From NCBI GenBank assembly GCA_035564555.1, contig DATMTS010000020.1, forward strand, positions 1 through 30,741: a stretch of DNA of 30,741 nt, written 5' to 3'. The position numbers and the translations under genes are program-made. The DNA comes from DATMTS01 sp035564555 (lineage in GTDB: Bacteria > Actinomycetota > Actinomycetes > Actinomycetales > Microbacteriaceae). The notes under the pieces were generated by a model. That model was not told the DNA's origin and did no database searches. It saw nothing but the letters and a program-made list of their open reading frames with translations. Numbering within the stretch: the first letter of the stretch is position 1; each line of letters opens with the position of its first letter. Below, in pieces: positions 22,133 through 30,741 of this stretch.

Positions 22133-23490
22133 ATGACCGTCGTCGAGGAACCGAGCGCCGTGCGAACCGGTGGTCCGAGCCTGCCGCAGGAGCGTCGCAT
22201 CCGCACGGCGATCCCAGGTCCGGCGTCGCGCAGTTGGCTGCGCCGCAAGTCCGGTGCGGTCGCAGCGAGCGTCAGTAGCGCACTGCCCGTGTTCGCCGTA
22301 GCAGCGGGCGGCGGCGTCGTGCTCGACGCCGACGGCAATTCACTGATCGATCTCGGCTCGGGAATCGCGGTGACCGGCGTCGGTAACTCCGCCCCCCGCG
22401 TGGTCGAGGCGGTGCAGGAGCAGGTCGCGCGGTTCACCCACACGTGCTTCACCATCACGCCGTACGACTCGTACGTGCAGGTCGCCGAAGCGCTCAACCG
22501 GCTCACACCCGGCGATCACGCCAAGCGCACCGCCCTGTTCAACTCGGGCGCCGAGGCGGTGGAGAACGCGGTCAAGATCGCCCGGCACTACACCGGAAAG
22601 CAAGCCGTGGTCGCGTTCGACCACGCCTACCACGGCCGCACCAACCTCACGATGGCCCTGACGGCCAAGAACCAGCCATATAAGAACGGATTCGGCCCGT
22701 TCGCGCCGGAGATCTACCGCGTGCCGCTCTCCTATCCGTTCCGCGACGGCGGACTGCCCGGTGACGAAGCCGCCCGGCGGGCGATCGATCAGATCGAGAA
22801 GCAGGTCGGCGCGCAGAACCTGGCGGCCATCATCATCGAGCCGATTCAAGGCGAAGGCGGCTTCATCGTTCCCGCCGACGGATTCCTGCCGGCACTGGCC
22901 GAGTGGGCTCATCAGAACGACGTGGTGTTCATCGCCGACGAAGTGCAGACCGGCTTCGCCCGCACCGGTGCGATGTTCGCCAGTGAGCACTTCGGCGTCG
23001 TGCCCGACCTGATCGTTACGGCGAAAGGCATCGCGGGCGGTCTGCCGCTGTCTGCCGTCACCGGACGCGCTGAGATCATGGATGCCCCGCAGCCGGGCGG
23101 ACTGGGCGGCACCTACGGCGGTAACCCGCTTGCCTGCGTCGCGGCGCTGGCCGCCATCCGCACCTATGAAGAAGACGGCCTGGTGGCCAGGGCCCAGGAG
23201 ATCGGCGCGATCCTGGCCGGGCGGCTGAACGCCATGCGGGTCGCCGACCCACGCATCGGAGACGTGCGCGGACTCGGTGCGATGATGGCGATCGAACTGA
23301 TCGATCCGGCGACCGGCGACCCTGACGCCGCCCTCACCTCGCGCCTGGCTGCAGCCGTGCACGCCCAGGGTGTGATCGTGCTCACCTGCGGCACCTACGG
23401 CAACGTGATCCGCTTTCTGCCGCCGCTCAGCATCTCCGACGACCTGCTGGTCGAGGGCCTGCAGATCGTCGCATCCGCATTGGCGCAGTC

Positions 23491-23494
<4 letters not shown>
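22133..23494 (+). CDS. gabT: 4-aminobutyrate aminotransferase
   Basis: This class III PLP aminotransferase of 453 aa transfers the amino group of GABA to 2-oxoglutarate, giving succinate semialdehyde and glutamate. Markers are NSGAEAVENAVKIAR, FDHAYHGRT, EPIQGEGG, Asp269 in ADEVQTG (pyridine nitrogen) and Schiff-base Lys298 in TAKGIAGGLPLSAV. Of two in-frame ATGs, 22127 abuts AAGGAG with no spacer, and 22133 has a six-base spacer and is the probable start. It is the first gene of the operon. Its stop overlaps the glutamate dehydrogenase start by four bases (ATGA, 23491-23494). Confidence 0.95.
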
Positions 23495-24780
<1,286 letters not shown>

Positions 24781-24806
24781 ACAGACCCGGTAACCCGTGA
24801 TCTTGA

Positions 24807-24823
24807 CCTGCGTCATCCGCAGG
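24807..24823. promoter_or_regulatory. Small inverted repeat upstream of gabD
   Basis: CCTGCG (24807-24812) and CGCAGG (24818-24823) pair around five bases, in the 78-bp gap before gabD. TTGACC (24803-24808) overlaps the left arm and may be a -35 box, but no good -10 box follows. It could be an internal operator or weak hairpin. Confidence 0.3.
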
Positions 24824-24858
24824 AGAATCGTCGATGTTGACAAGAGGAGTGTGTATCC

Positions 24859-26331
24859 ATGACCGCAGAACGTGAAGCCGAGTTGCTCGAGAAAGTACCC
24901 GACGGGTTACTCATCGGGGGCGCCTGGGTGCCTGGGTCAGCGGAGAAGCCCGTCGAGGTGATCGACCCGTCTACCGGCGCCGTGATCAAGACCATCGCCA
25001 ACGCGACACCCGCCGACGGTATGCGCGCCCTTGATGCGGCGGTGGCTGCCGCCGACTCCTGGGCCGCCACCGCGCCGCGTGAGCGCGGCGAGCTTCTGCG
25101 CCGCGCCTTCGACCTGTTGCAGGAACGCCGCGAGGAGTTCGCGCTCTTGATGACCTTGGAGATGGGCAAGCCGCTGGCTGAGGCCAACGGCGAAGTGACC
25201 TACGGCGGTGAGTTCCTGCGCTGGTTCGGCGAGGAAGCCGTACGCATCACCGGGCGGTACGGGGTGAACCCCGAGGGCACCGGGCGCATGATCGTCTCCC
25301 AGCATCCCGTGGGCCCGTGCTACCTGATCACCCCGTGGAACTTCCCACTCGCGATGGCAACCCGCAAGATCGCGCCGGCATTGGCTGCGGGTTGCACGGT
25401 GGTCATCAAGCCCGCCGAGCTCACACCGCTGACCACGCTGTACTTCGCGCAGCTGCTTCAGGATGCCGGGCTTCCGGCGGGTGTGGTGAACGTGATCACG
25501 ACCTCGACCAGCGGCGCCGTGTCGGCGCCGATCATCGCCGACCCGCGGCTGCGCAAGCTGTCGTTCACCGGATCCACGCCGGTCGGCCAACGCCTGATCG
25601 AGCAGTCGGCCAAGGGTGTGCTGCGCACCTCTATGGAGCTCGGCGGCAACGCGCCGTTCGTCGTGTTCGACGACGCCGATCTCGACAAGGCCGTCGAAGG
25701 CGCGATCGCCGCCAAGTTCCGCAACGTCGGCCAGGCCTGCACGGCCGCGAACCGCTTCATCGTGCACGAGTCGGTCGCCGAGGAGTTCGCCGCCCGGGTC
25801 ACCGAGAAGGTCGACTCGTTCCGGGTGGGCCGAGGCACGGAGGACGGCGTCGTGATCGGCCCGCTGATCAACGAGGACGCGGTCGGCAAAGCCGACGAGC
25901 TCGTGCAGGATGCCCTCGGCCGGGGAGCCCGGTTGCGCACCGGCGGACACCGCATCGAGGGCGATGGAACCTTCTTCCAGCCGACCGTGGTCTCTGGTGT
26001 CGTACCGGGCAGCGCCATCCTGAGCCAGGAGATCTTCGGACCGGTGCTCTCGATCGTCCCGTTCACCGACGAGGACGACGCGGTGCGCATCGCAAACGAC
26101 ACCGAGTACGGGCTCGTCTCCTATGTCTACACGAAGGATCTCGCCCGCGGTCAGCGCATGATCGAGCGCCTGCAGACCGGGATGATGGGCCTGAACATGG
26201 GCGTCATCTCCAACGCGGCCGCTCCGTTCGGCGGGGTCAAGCAGTCCGGTCTGGGCCGCGAGGGTGGCTTCGAGGGCATCCACGAGTACCTCTCCACCAA
26301 GTACACACTCACTCCGAATCCCTTCGCCTGA
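24859..26331 (+). CDS. gabD: Succinate-semialdehyde dehydrogenase
   Basis: A 490-aa aldehyde dehydrogenase of the GabD subgroup, oxidising succinate semialdehyde to succinate. It has the GabD-type segment MTLEMGKPLAEANGEVTYGGEFLRW (as a family pattern), Asn161 in PWNFP, Lys184, Glu260 in MELGG and nucleophile Cys294 in GQACTAANR. AAGAGGAG lies nine bases before ATG 24859. It is third in the operon and acts directly after GabT. A second, different semialdehyde dehydrogenase is encoded at 27739. Confidence 0.94.
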   Translation: MTAEREAELLEKVPDGLLIGGAWVPGSAEKPVEVIDPSTGAVIKTIANATPADGMRALDAAVAAADSWAATAPRERGELLRRAFDLLQERREEFALLMTLEMGKPLAEANGEVTYGGEFLRWFGEEAVRITGRYGVNPEGTGRMIVSQHPVGPCYLITPWNFPLAMATRKIAPALAAGCTVVIKPAELTPLTTLYFAQLLQDAGLPAGVVNVITTSTSGAVSAPIIADPRLRKLSFTGSTPVGQRLIEQSAKGVLRTSMELGGNAPFVVFDDADLDKAVEGAIAAKFRNVGQACTAANRFIVHESVAEEFAARVTEKVDSFRVGRGTEDGVVIGPLINEDAVGKADELVQDALGRGARLRTGGHRIEGDGTFFQPTVVSGVVPGSAILSQEIFGPVLSIVPFTDEDDAVRIANDTEYGLVSYVYTKDLARGQRMIERLQTGMMGLNMGVISNAAAPFGGVKQSGLGREGGFEGIHEYLSTKYTLTPNPFA

Positions 26332-26351
26332 TCCAGACAGCAGGAGCGACA

Positions 26352-27704
26352 ATGAGCATCATCACCCGAGACGTCGTCGTGATCGGCGCGGGGGCATCCG
26401 GCCTCACCGCCGCGACCGAGCTGAAGAAGGCCGGCCTCTCGGTCACCGTGCTGGAGGCCAGGGACCGGGTCGGTGGCCGACTGTGGACCGAGGACATCGA
26501 CGGCGCGACCCTCGAACTCGGCGGCCAATGGGTATCGCCCGACCAGGACGCCCTGAAGCAGACCATCGCCGAACTCGGGCTGGAGACCTACCAGCGCTAC
26601 CGGGCAGGCGAGAACGTCTACGTCGACGCGCAGGGTCGGCGCACGCTGTTCGAGGGCGAGATCTTCCCTGTTCCGCCCGAGACCGAGAAGGTCATGGTGG
26701 AGTTGATCGAGAAGCTCGACGCCCTCGTGGCCGAGGTCGACCCGGATCGACCATGGGCGCATCCGCGCGCCCGTGAGCTGGATGAGATCACCTTTCGGCA
26801 CTGGCTTGAGACGCAGACCGATGACCTGGAGGCGCGCGACAACATCGGCATGTTCATCGCGGGGGCCATGCTCACCAAACCGGAACACGCCTTCTCGACA
26901 CTGCAGGCGTTGCTGATGGCGGCCAGCGCCGGAAGCTTCAGCAACCTGGTCGATGCCGACTTCATCCTCGACCGACGCGTCGTCGGGGGGCTGCAGCAGG
27001 TGCCGATTCTGCTGGCCCAAGGCCTCGGAGACGACGTGCACCTGGGGCAACCGGTGCGCTCGTTGCGCCGAGGAACAGACGGTGTCACCGCCGTGACCGA
27101 CGACCTCGAGGTGCACGCCCGCTACGCGATCGTCGCGGTGCCTCCGGTCCTGATCAGCAGGATCGGCTTCGAGCCCCCGCTGCCACGCCGTCAGCAGCAA
27201 TTGCACCAGCACCTGTCGATGGGGTTCGTGATCAAGGTCCACGCCGTCTACGACACGCCGTTCTGGCGGGAACAGGGCCTATCGGGCACCGCGTTCAGCC
27301 CGTACCAGATCGTGCACGAGGCGTACGACAACTCCTATCACGGCGACGCGCGCGGGACCCTCGTGGGATTCGTCTCCGACGAGCATGCCGACGAGGTGTT
27401 CCGGTTGGATGCCGACGAACGGCGTGGGCGCATCCTGGAGTCGCTCGCAAGCTACTACGGAGACGAGGCGCTGCGCCCCGCCGTGTACTACGAAAGCGAC
27501 TGGGGATCGGAGGAGTGGACGCGCGGCGCGTATGCGGCGAGTTTCGACATGGGCGGCCTCGCCCGGTACGGTGCCGACCTGCGCGAGCCTGTCGACGGCA
27601 TCCACTTCTCGTGCAGCGACCTGGCCGGCAAGGGATACCAGCATGTCGACGGCGCGATCCGCATGGGCCGCCTTACCGCAGCGGCGATCATCGACAAGGC
27701 ATGA
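26352..27704 (+). CDS. puo: Flavin monoamine oxidase, putrescine oxidase-like
   Basis: A 450-aa flavin amine oxidase with the FAD motif GAGASG at residues 12-17, EARDRVGGRLWT, the GGQWVSP segment and a C-terminal FAD-contacting region SCSDLAGKGYQHVDGAIRMG. The GYQHVDGA form, in place of SGYMEGA, is what I recall from actinobacterial putrescine oxidases. Such enzymes convert putrescine and O2 to 4-aminobutanal, ammonia and H2O2. The in-frame stretch upstream of ATG 26352 is antisense-like and not coding. GGAG precedes the start. The context with GABA genes supports putrescine or a close diamine as substrate. The product needs an aminobutyraldehyde dehydrogenase, possibly the next gene. Confidence 0.9.
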   Translation: MSIITRDVVVIGAGASGLTAATELKKAGLSVTVLEARDRVGGRLWTEDIDGATLELGGQWVSPDQDALKQTIAELGLETYQRYRAGENVYVDAQGRRTLFEGEIFPVPPETEKVMVELIEKLDALVAEVDPDRPWAHPRARELDEITFRHWLETQTDDLEARDNIGMFIAGAMLTKPEHAFSTLQALLMAASAGSFSNLVDADFILDRRVVGGLQQVPILLAQGLGDDVHLGQPVRSLRRGTDGVTAVTDDLEVHARYAIVAVPPVLISRIGFEPPLPRRQQQLHQHLSMGFVIKVHAVYDTPFWREQGLSGTAFSPYQIVHEAYDNSYHGDARGTLVGFVSDEHADEVFRLDADERRGRILESLASYYGDEALRPAVYYESDWGSEEWTRGAYAASFDMGGLARYGADLREPVDGIHFSCSDLAGKGYQHVDGAIRMGRLTAAAIIDKA

Positions 27705-27738
27705 TCGACGCAGTCGACGACTTCGAAGGAGACCGCAC

Positions 27739-29109
27739 ATGAACGAATACGCAGTGACCAACCCGGCGACGGGCGAGCGCCTTGCGGAGTACCCCACCAT
27801 CACCGATCAGGAACTGGAGGGCGTGATCGAGTCGGCGACGCACGCGTACCGCGACTGGGCGCGCACGACGACGCCGACGCAACGCGCCGACCTGCTGCGC
27901 AACGTCGCACAACTGCATCGGCAACGCCGCGACGACCTGGCCGCGATCATCATCCGCGAGATGGGCAAGCCGCTGGAGCAGGCGCTCGGCGAGGTCGACT
28001 TCAGCGCCGCGATCTACGACTACTACGCTGACAACGGCCCGGGCTTCCTCGCCGATGAGCCGATCCGGCTGCTCGACGGCGAGGGCTCCGCCGTGATGCG
28101 CACCAGCGGCATCGGCGTTCTGCTCGGAATCATGCCGTGGAACTTCCCGTATTACCAGGTGGCGCGGTTCGCCGGACCGAACCTGGTGCTGGGCAACACG
28201 GTGCTGCTCAAGCACGCCCCGCAGTGCCCGGAGTCGGCGGCGGCGATCGAGTCGATCTTCCGCGAAGCGGGCTTCCCCGCCGGCGCCTACGTGAACGTCT
28301 ACGCGACGAACGAGCAGGCGGCCCGCGTGATCGCCGACCCTCGTGTGCAGGGCGTCTCGCTCACCGGTTCGGAGCGTGCCGGAGCGGCGGTGGCCGAGAT
28401 CGCGGGACGCAACCTGAAGAAGGTCGTGCTCGAGCTCGGCGGATCCGATCCGTTCCTGGTGCTCTCCACCGACGACCTGGATGCGACGGTGCAGGCGGCG
28501 GTCGCCGGCCGGCTCGACAACTCGGGCCAGTCGTGCAACGCCGCAAAGCGGTTCATCGTCGCCGACGAGTTGTACGACGCGTTCCTCGACCGGTTCGCCG
28601 AAGCGCTCCGCGCGATCGAGCCCTCCGACCCCACCTCCCCCGACACCACGTTGGGACCATTGTCATCTCAGGCGGCATCCGATCGCCTGCAGGATCAGGT
28701 CGACCGTGCCGTGGCCGGCGGTGCCCGGGCCGTGATCGGCGGCGAGCGTCGCGGCGCCTACTTCCCTCCCACGGTGCTGACCGACATCGAGGCCGGCAAC
28801 GACGCGTATCACGAGGAGTTCTTCGGACCCGTCGCCAGCGTCTACCGGGCCGCGTCCGAGCAGGACGCCGTGCGAATCGCCAACGACACGCCGTTCGGCC
28901 TCGGCTCCTACGTCTTCACCACCGACCCGGCGCAGGCCCAACGCGTCGCCGACCGCCTGGACGCCGGAATGGTGTTCATCAACGGCGTCGGCGCCGAAGG
29001 GCCGGAGCTGCCGTTCGGTGGCGTCAAACACTCCGGATTCGGCCGCGAACTCGGTCGATTCGGCATGGGCGAGTTCGCGAACCGCAAACTCATCCGCACC
29101 GTCGCATAA
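27739..29109 (+). CDS. NAD-dependent succinate-semialdehyde dehydrogenase, Sad/GabD1-type
   Basis: A 456-aa aldehyde dehydrogenase distinct from the gabD product. It begins directly at the catalytic domain (no N-terminal extension), with Asn135 in PWNFP, Lys158 in LLKHAPQCP, Glu232 in LELGGSDPF and Cys266 in SGQSCNAAKRF. Both LLKHA in place of KPA and SGQSCNAAKR are typical of the YneI/Sad/GabD1 group. GAAGGAGA lies six bases before ATG 27739. Sad-type enzymes accept succinate semialdehyde and some aminoaldehydes, so this copy may instead oxidise 4-aminobutanal, which the preceding oxidase forms. That would complete putrescine to GABA within the operon. Confidence 0.92.
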   Translation: MNEYAVTNPATGERLAEYPTITDQELEGVIESATHAYRDWARTTTPTQRADLLRNVAQLHRQRRDDLAAIIIREMGKPLEQALGEVDFSAAIYDYYADNGPGFLADEPIRLLDGEGSAVMRTSGIGVLLGIMPWNFPYYQVARFAGPNLVLGNTVLLKHAPQCPESAAAIESIFREAGFPAGAYVNVYATNEQAARVIADPRVQGVSLTGSERAGAAVAEIAGRNLKKVVLELGGSDPFLVLSTDDLDATVQAAVAGRLDNSGQSCNAAKRFIVADELYDAFLDRFAEALRAIEPSDPTSPDTTLGPLSSQAASDRLQDQVDRAVAGGARAVIGGERRGAYFPPTVLTDIEAGNDAYHEEFFGPVASVYRAASEQDAVRIANDTPFGLGSYVFTTDPAQAQRVADRLDAGMVFINGVGAEGPELPFGGVKHSGFGRELGRFGMGEFANRKLIRTVA

Positions 29110-29153
29110 CCCGTAACAACCCGAGCAACCGAACCTTCAACGAGGAGGGTGAC

Positions 29154-30701
29154 ATGGCATCCGATGTCGTCGCCGATCAAAAACCACACGTTCACGCCCT
29201 GAAGGCCGATGGCGTCAGCGCCGCCGGCTCGATCGTGATGGCCGTCGCCGGCAGTGCACCGGCGTACTCCATCGCGGCCGTCACCGCGACACTCGTCGCC
29301 GCTGCCGGCCTTGCCAGCCCCGGCGCGCTGCTCTGGTGCGCACTGCCCATGCTCGGCATCGCATGGGCGTTCGCCTTCCTCGGCAGAGCCGATGTCAATG
29401 CGGGAGCGTCGTACTCCTGGGTGGGCCGGGCGTTGCACCCGATCCTCGGATTCCTCTCCGGCTGGGCGCTGGTGATCTCGGCGACGATCTTCATGGTCGC
29501 CGGAGCTCTGCCTGCCGGCGCGATGACCGTCGCCCTGTTCAGCCCGAAAGACGAGAACAACGTCGGGCTCGTGACGGCGATCGGCGCCTTATGGTTCCTC
29601 GTGATGGCGGCGTGCGTGCTGTTCGGCGTACAGATCACCGCGCGTGCGCAGTGGATCATGTCACTCGTCGAGGTGACGATCCTCGCCGTGTTCGCGATCG
29701 CCGCGATCGTGCACGCCGGCGTGGCCGGTCACGCAGGTCCGTCGTTCTCATGGAGTTGGCTGGGTTTCAGTCACTTCGCCGGCCCCGGTGCGTTCGTCGC
29801 GGCCGCCCTCGTCGCCGCCTTCTACTACTGGGGGTGGGATGTCTCATCCAACCTCAACGAGGAGACGGAGCACGGTCACAAGAACGCCGGGCTGGGCGGC
29901 ATCATCGGCGTGATCATCGTCTTCGTGCTCTTCGAGGTCTTCACCATCGCCACCCTGGTGATCATGCCCGCGAAGACCATACAGGCGAACAGCGGCAACG
30001 TCCTGGGCATCCTGGGAGATATCGTCTGGCCCGGAATCGGCGGCAAGATCCTCGTCATCGCGGTGATGCTCTCCACGGTGGCCACACTGGAAACCACGCT
30101 GATCCAGGTGACCCGTTCGTTGTTCTCGATGGGACGCGACCACACGATCCCCGCCGCTTTCGGTCGAACCCACCCGAAATGGCGCACGCCCGCGTTCGCG
30201 ACCCTCGTCGTCGTCGGAGTCTCCCTCGTGCTGTTCATCGGCTCCAACTTCCTGGGCAGCATCGGCGACATCATGACCAACGCGATCAGTTCGATCGGTC
30301 TGCAGATCGCCTTCTACTACGCCCTGGCGGGCATCGCCGTCGTCGTCGCCTACCGCAGGGTGATCTTCACGTCGTGGAAGAACTTCATCTTCATCGGGCT
30401 CTGGCCGGGGCTCGGGGCGCTCTTCATGGTCTGGATCTTCGTCGTCTCGATTCCTTCTCTCGGCCCGATCGTCGACATCATCGGTATCGGCGCCCTGGCA
30501 CTGGGCATCATCCCGATGGTGATCTACTGGCAGAAGGGCAAAGCGTATTTCAGTCGCCGTCCGCTCGAACTACCCGATGACCTGGACCGCGCAGCCCCGG
30601 ACGGGATCGACGACCTGCCGCTGGATGATCCGACCCGCGCCGCTTCCGGTACTGCGGCGGCCTCCGCGACCGTCGGCGCCGAAGACACCCTGATCGACTG
30701 A
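29154..30701 (+). CDS. APC-superfamily amino acid/polyamine permease
   Basis: A 515-aa membrane transporter with about twelve hydrophobic segments. The first, after KADGVSAAGSIVMAVAGSAPAYS, has the Gly/Ala-rich unwound-helix look of the APC family. The short hydrophilic C-terminus is acidic (PDDLDRAAPDGIDDLPLDD). GAGGAGGG lies four bases before ATG 29154. A long in-frame upstream extension is a shadow of the previous gene. Its place at the end of a putrescine/GABA operon suggests uptake of putrescine, GABA or a similar amine. The direction and substrate are inferred from context only. Confidence 0.92.
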   Translation: MASDVVADQKPHVHALKADGVSAAGSIVMAVAGSAPAYSIAAVTATLVAAAGLASPGALLWCALPMLGIAWAFAFLGRADVNAGASYSWVGRALHPILGFLSGWALVISATIFMVAGALPAGAMTVALFSPKDENNVGLVTAIGALWFLVMAACVLFGVQITARAQWIMSLVEVTILAVFAIAAIVHAGVAGHAGPSFSWSWLGFSHFAGPGAFVAAALVAAFYYWGWDVSSNLNEETEHGHKNAGLGGIIGVIIVFVLFEVFTIATLVIMPAKTIQANSGNVLGILGDIVWPGIGGKILVIAVMLSTVATLETTLIQVTRSLFSMGRDHTIPAAFGRTHPKWRTPAFATLVVVGVSLVLFIGSNFLGSIGDIMTNAISSIGLQIAFYYALAGIAVVVAYRRVIFTSWKNFIFIGLWPGLGALFMVWIFVVSIPSLGPIVDIIGIGALALGIIPMVIYWQKGKAYFSRRPLELPDDLDRAAPDGIDDLPLDDPTRAASGTAAASATVGAEDTLID

Positions 30702-30719
30702 CGGGGAAAGACCCGTCAG
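30698..30719 (+). terminator. Hairpin at the end of the putrescine/GABA operon
   Basis: CTGACGGG (30698-30705) and CCCGTCAG (30712-30719) are exact complements around six bases. The left arm includes the permease stop codon. No T run follows before the window ends, so it is a likely but unproven terminator. Confidence 0.65.
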
Positions 30720-30741
30720 CCGAGGCGCCGGCCGCTATGGC

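Overview
The window is high-GC DNA of actinobacterial character. It has many GTG starts, purine-rich ribosome binding sites, a PucR-type regulator next to gabT/gabD, a putrescine-oxidase-like flavoenzyme and a ParA-like ATPase with a KGGANKTPTT loop. A micrococcalean host is plausible, but nothing here fixes the genus. I see no rRNA, tRNA, CRISPR array, insertion sequence or phage gene. The content is almost entirely nitrogen and carbon catabolism.

Module A (1-10,726). A GntR/FCD regulator (3809-4495) lies between two outward-facing operons. Leftward runs HAD hydrolase - DAO/PuuB-type FAD oxidoreductase - aldehyde dehydrogenase (3585 to 102), ending at a 17-bp hairpin. Rightward runs a polar amino-acid-type ABC importer (lipoprotein, permease, ATPase) followed by a sarcosine-oxidase-like flavoenzyme, an SDR, a Zn/PLP D-serine-dehydratase-like enzyme and RidA (4609-10,726). 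The same 14-base near-palindrome, GACTGTCGACAATC, sits in the promoters on both sides of the regulator gene, in mirror orientation, and overlaps plausible -35 boxes.

Module B (10,825-18,108). A LysR regulator (15,105-16,007, minus) also lies between two outward-facing units. Leftward runs an Asp/Glu-racemase-family protein - otnK - otnC - aldehyde dehydrogenase. Rightward runs a second sarcosine-oxidase-like flavoenzyme and a second HAD hydrolase, a gap-free 224-aa paralogue of the one in module A. A diverged inverted duplication of about 150 bp flanks lysR. Each copy carries the palindrome ACAATGCATTGT at exactly the same distance from a TACGCT element. Modules A and B therefore share enzyme classes and the same twin-promoter layout.

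The combined logic, by inference, is import of an amino-acid-like compound, oxidation of its amine by flavoprotein oxidases, clean-up of imines and enamines by RidA, oxidation of aldehydes, and passage of a four-carbon hydroxy-acid through OtnK/OtnC to a triose phosphate. The substrate cannot be read from the sequence.

Region C (18,250-20,356) holds a ParA/MinD-like ATPase and, convergent to it, an NAD(P)-binding Rossmann protein. Region D (20,466-30,701) is a putrescine/GABA operon: a divergent PucR regulator, then gabT, glutamate dehydrogenase, gabD, putrescine-oxidase-like amine oxidase, a Sad/GabD1-type succinate-semialdehyde dehydrogenase and an APC permease, ending in a hairpin. No gene-free stretch exceeds 300 bases.
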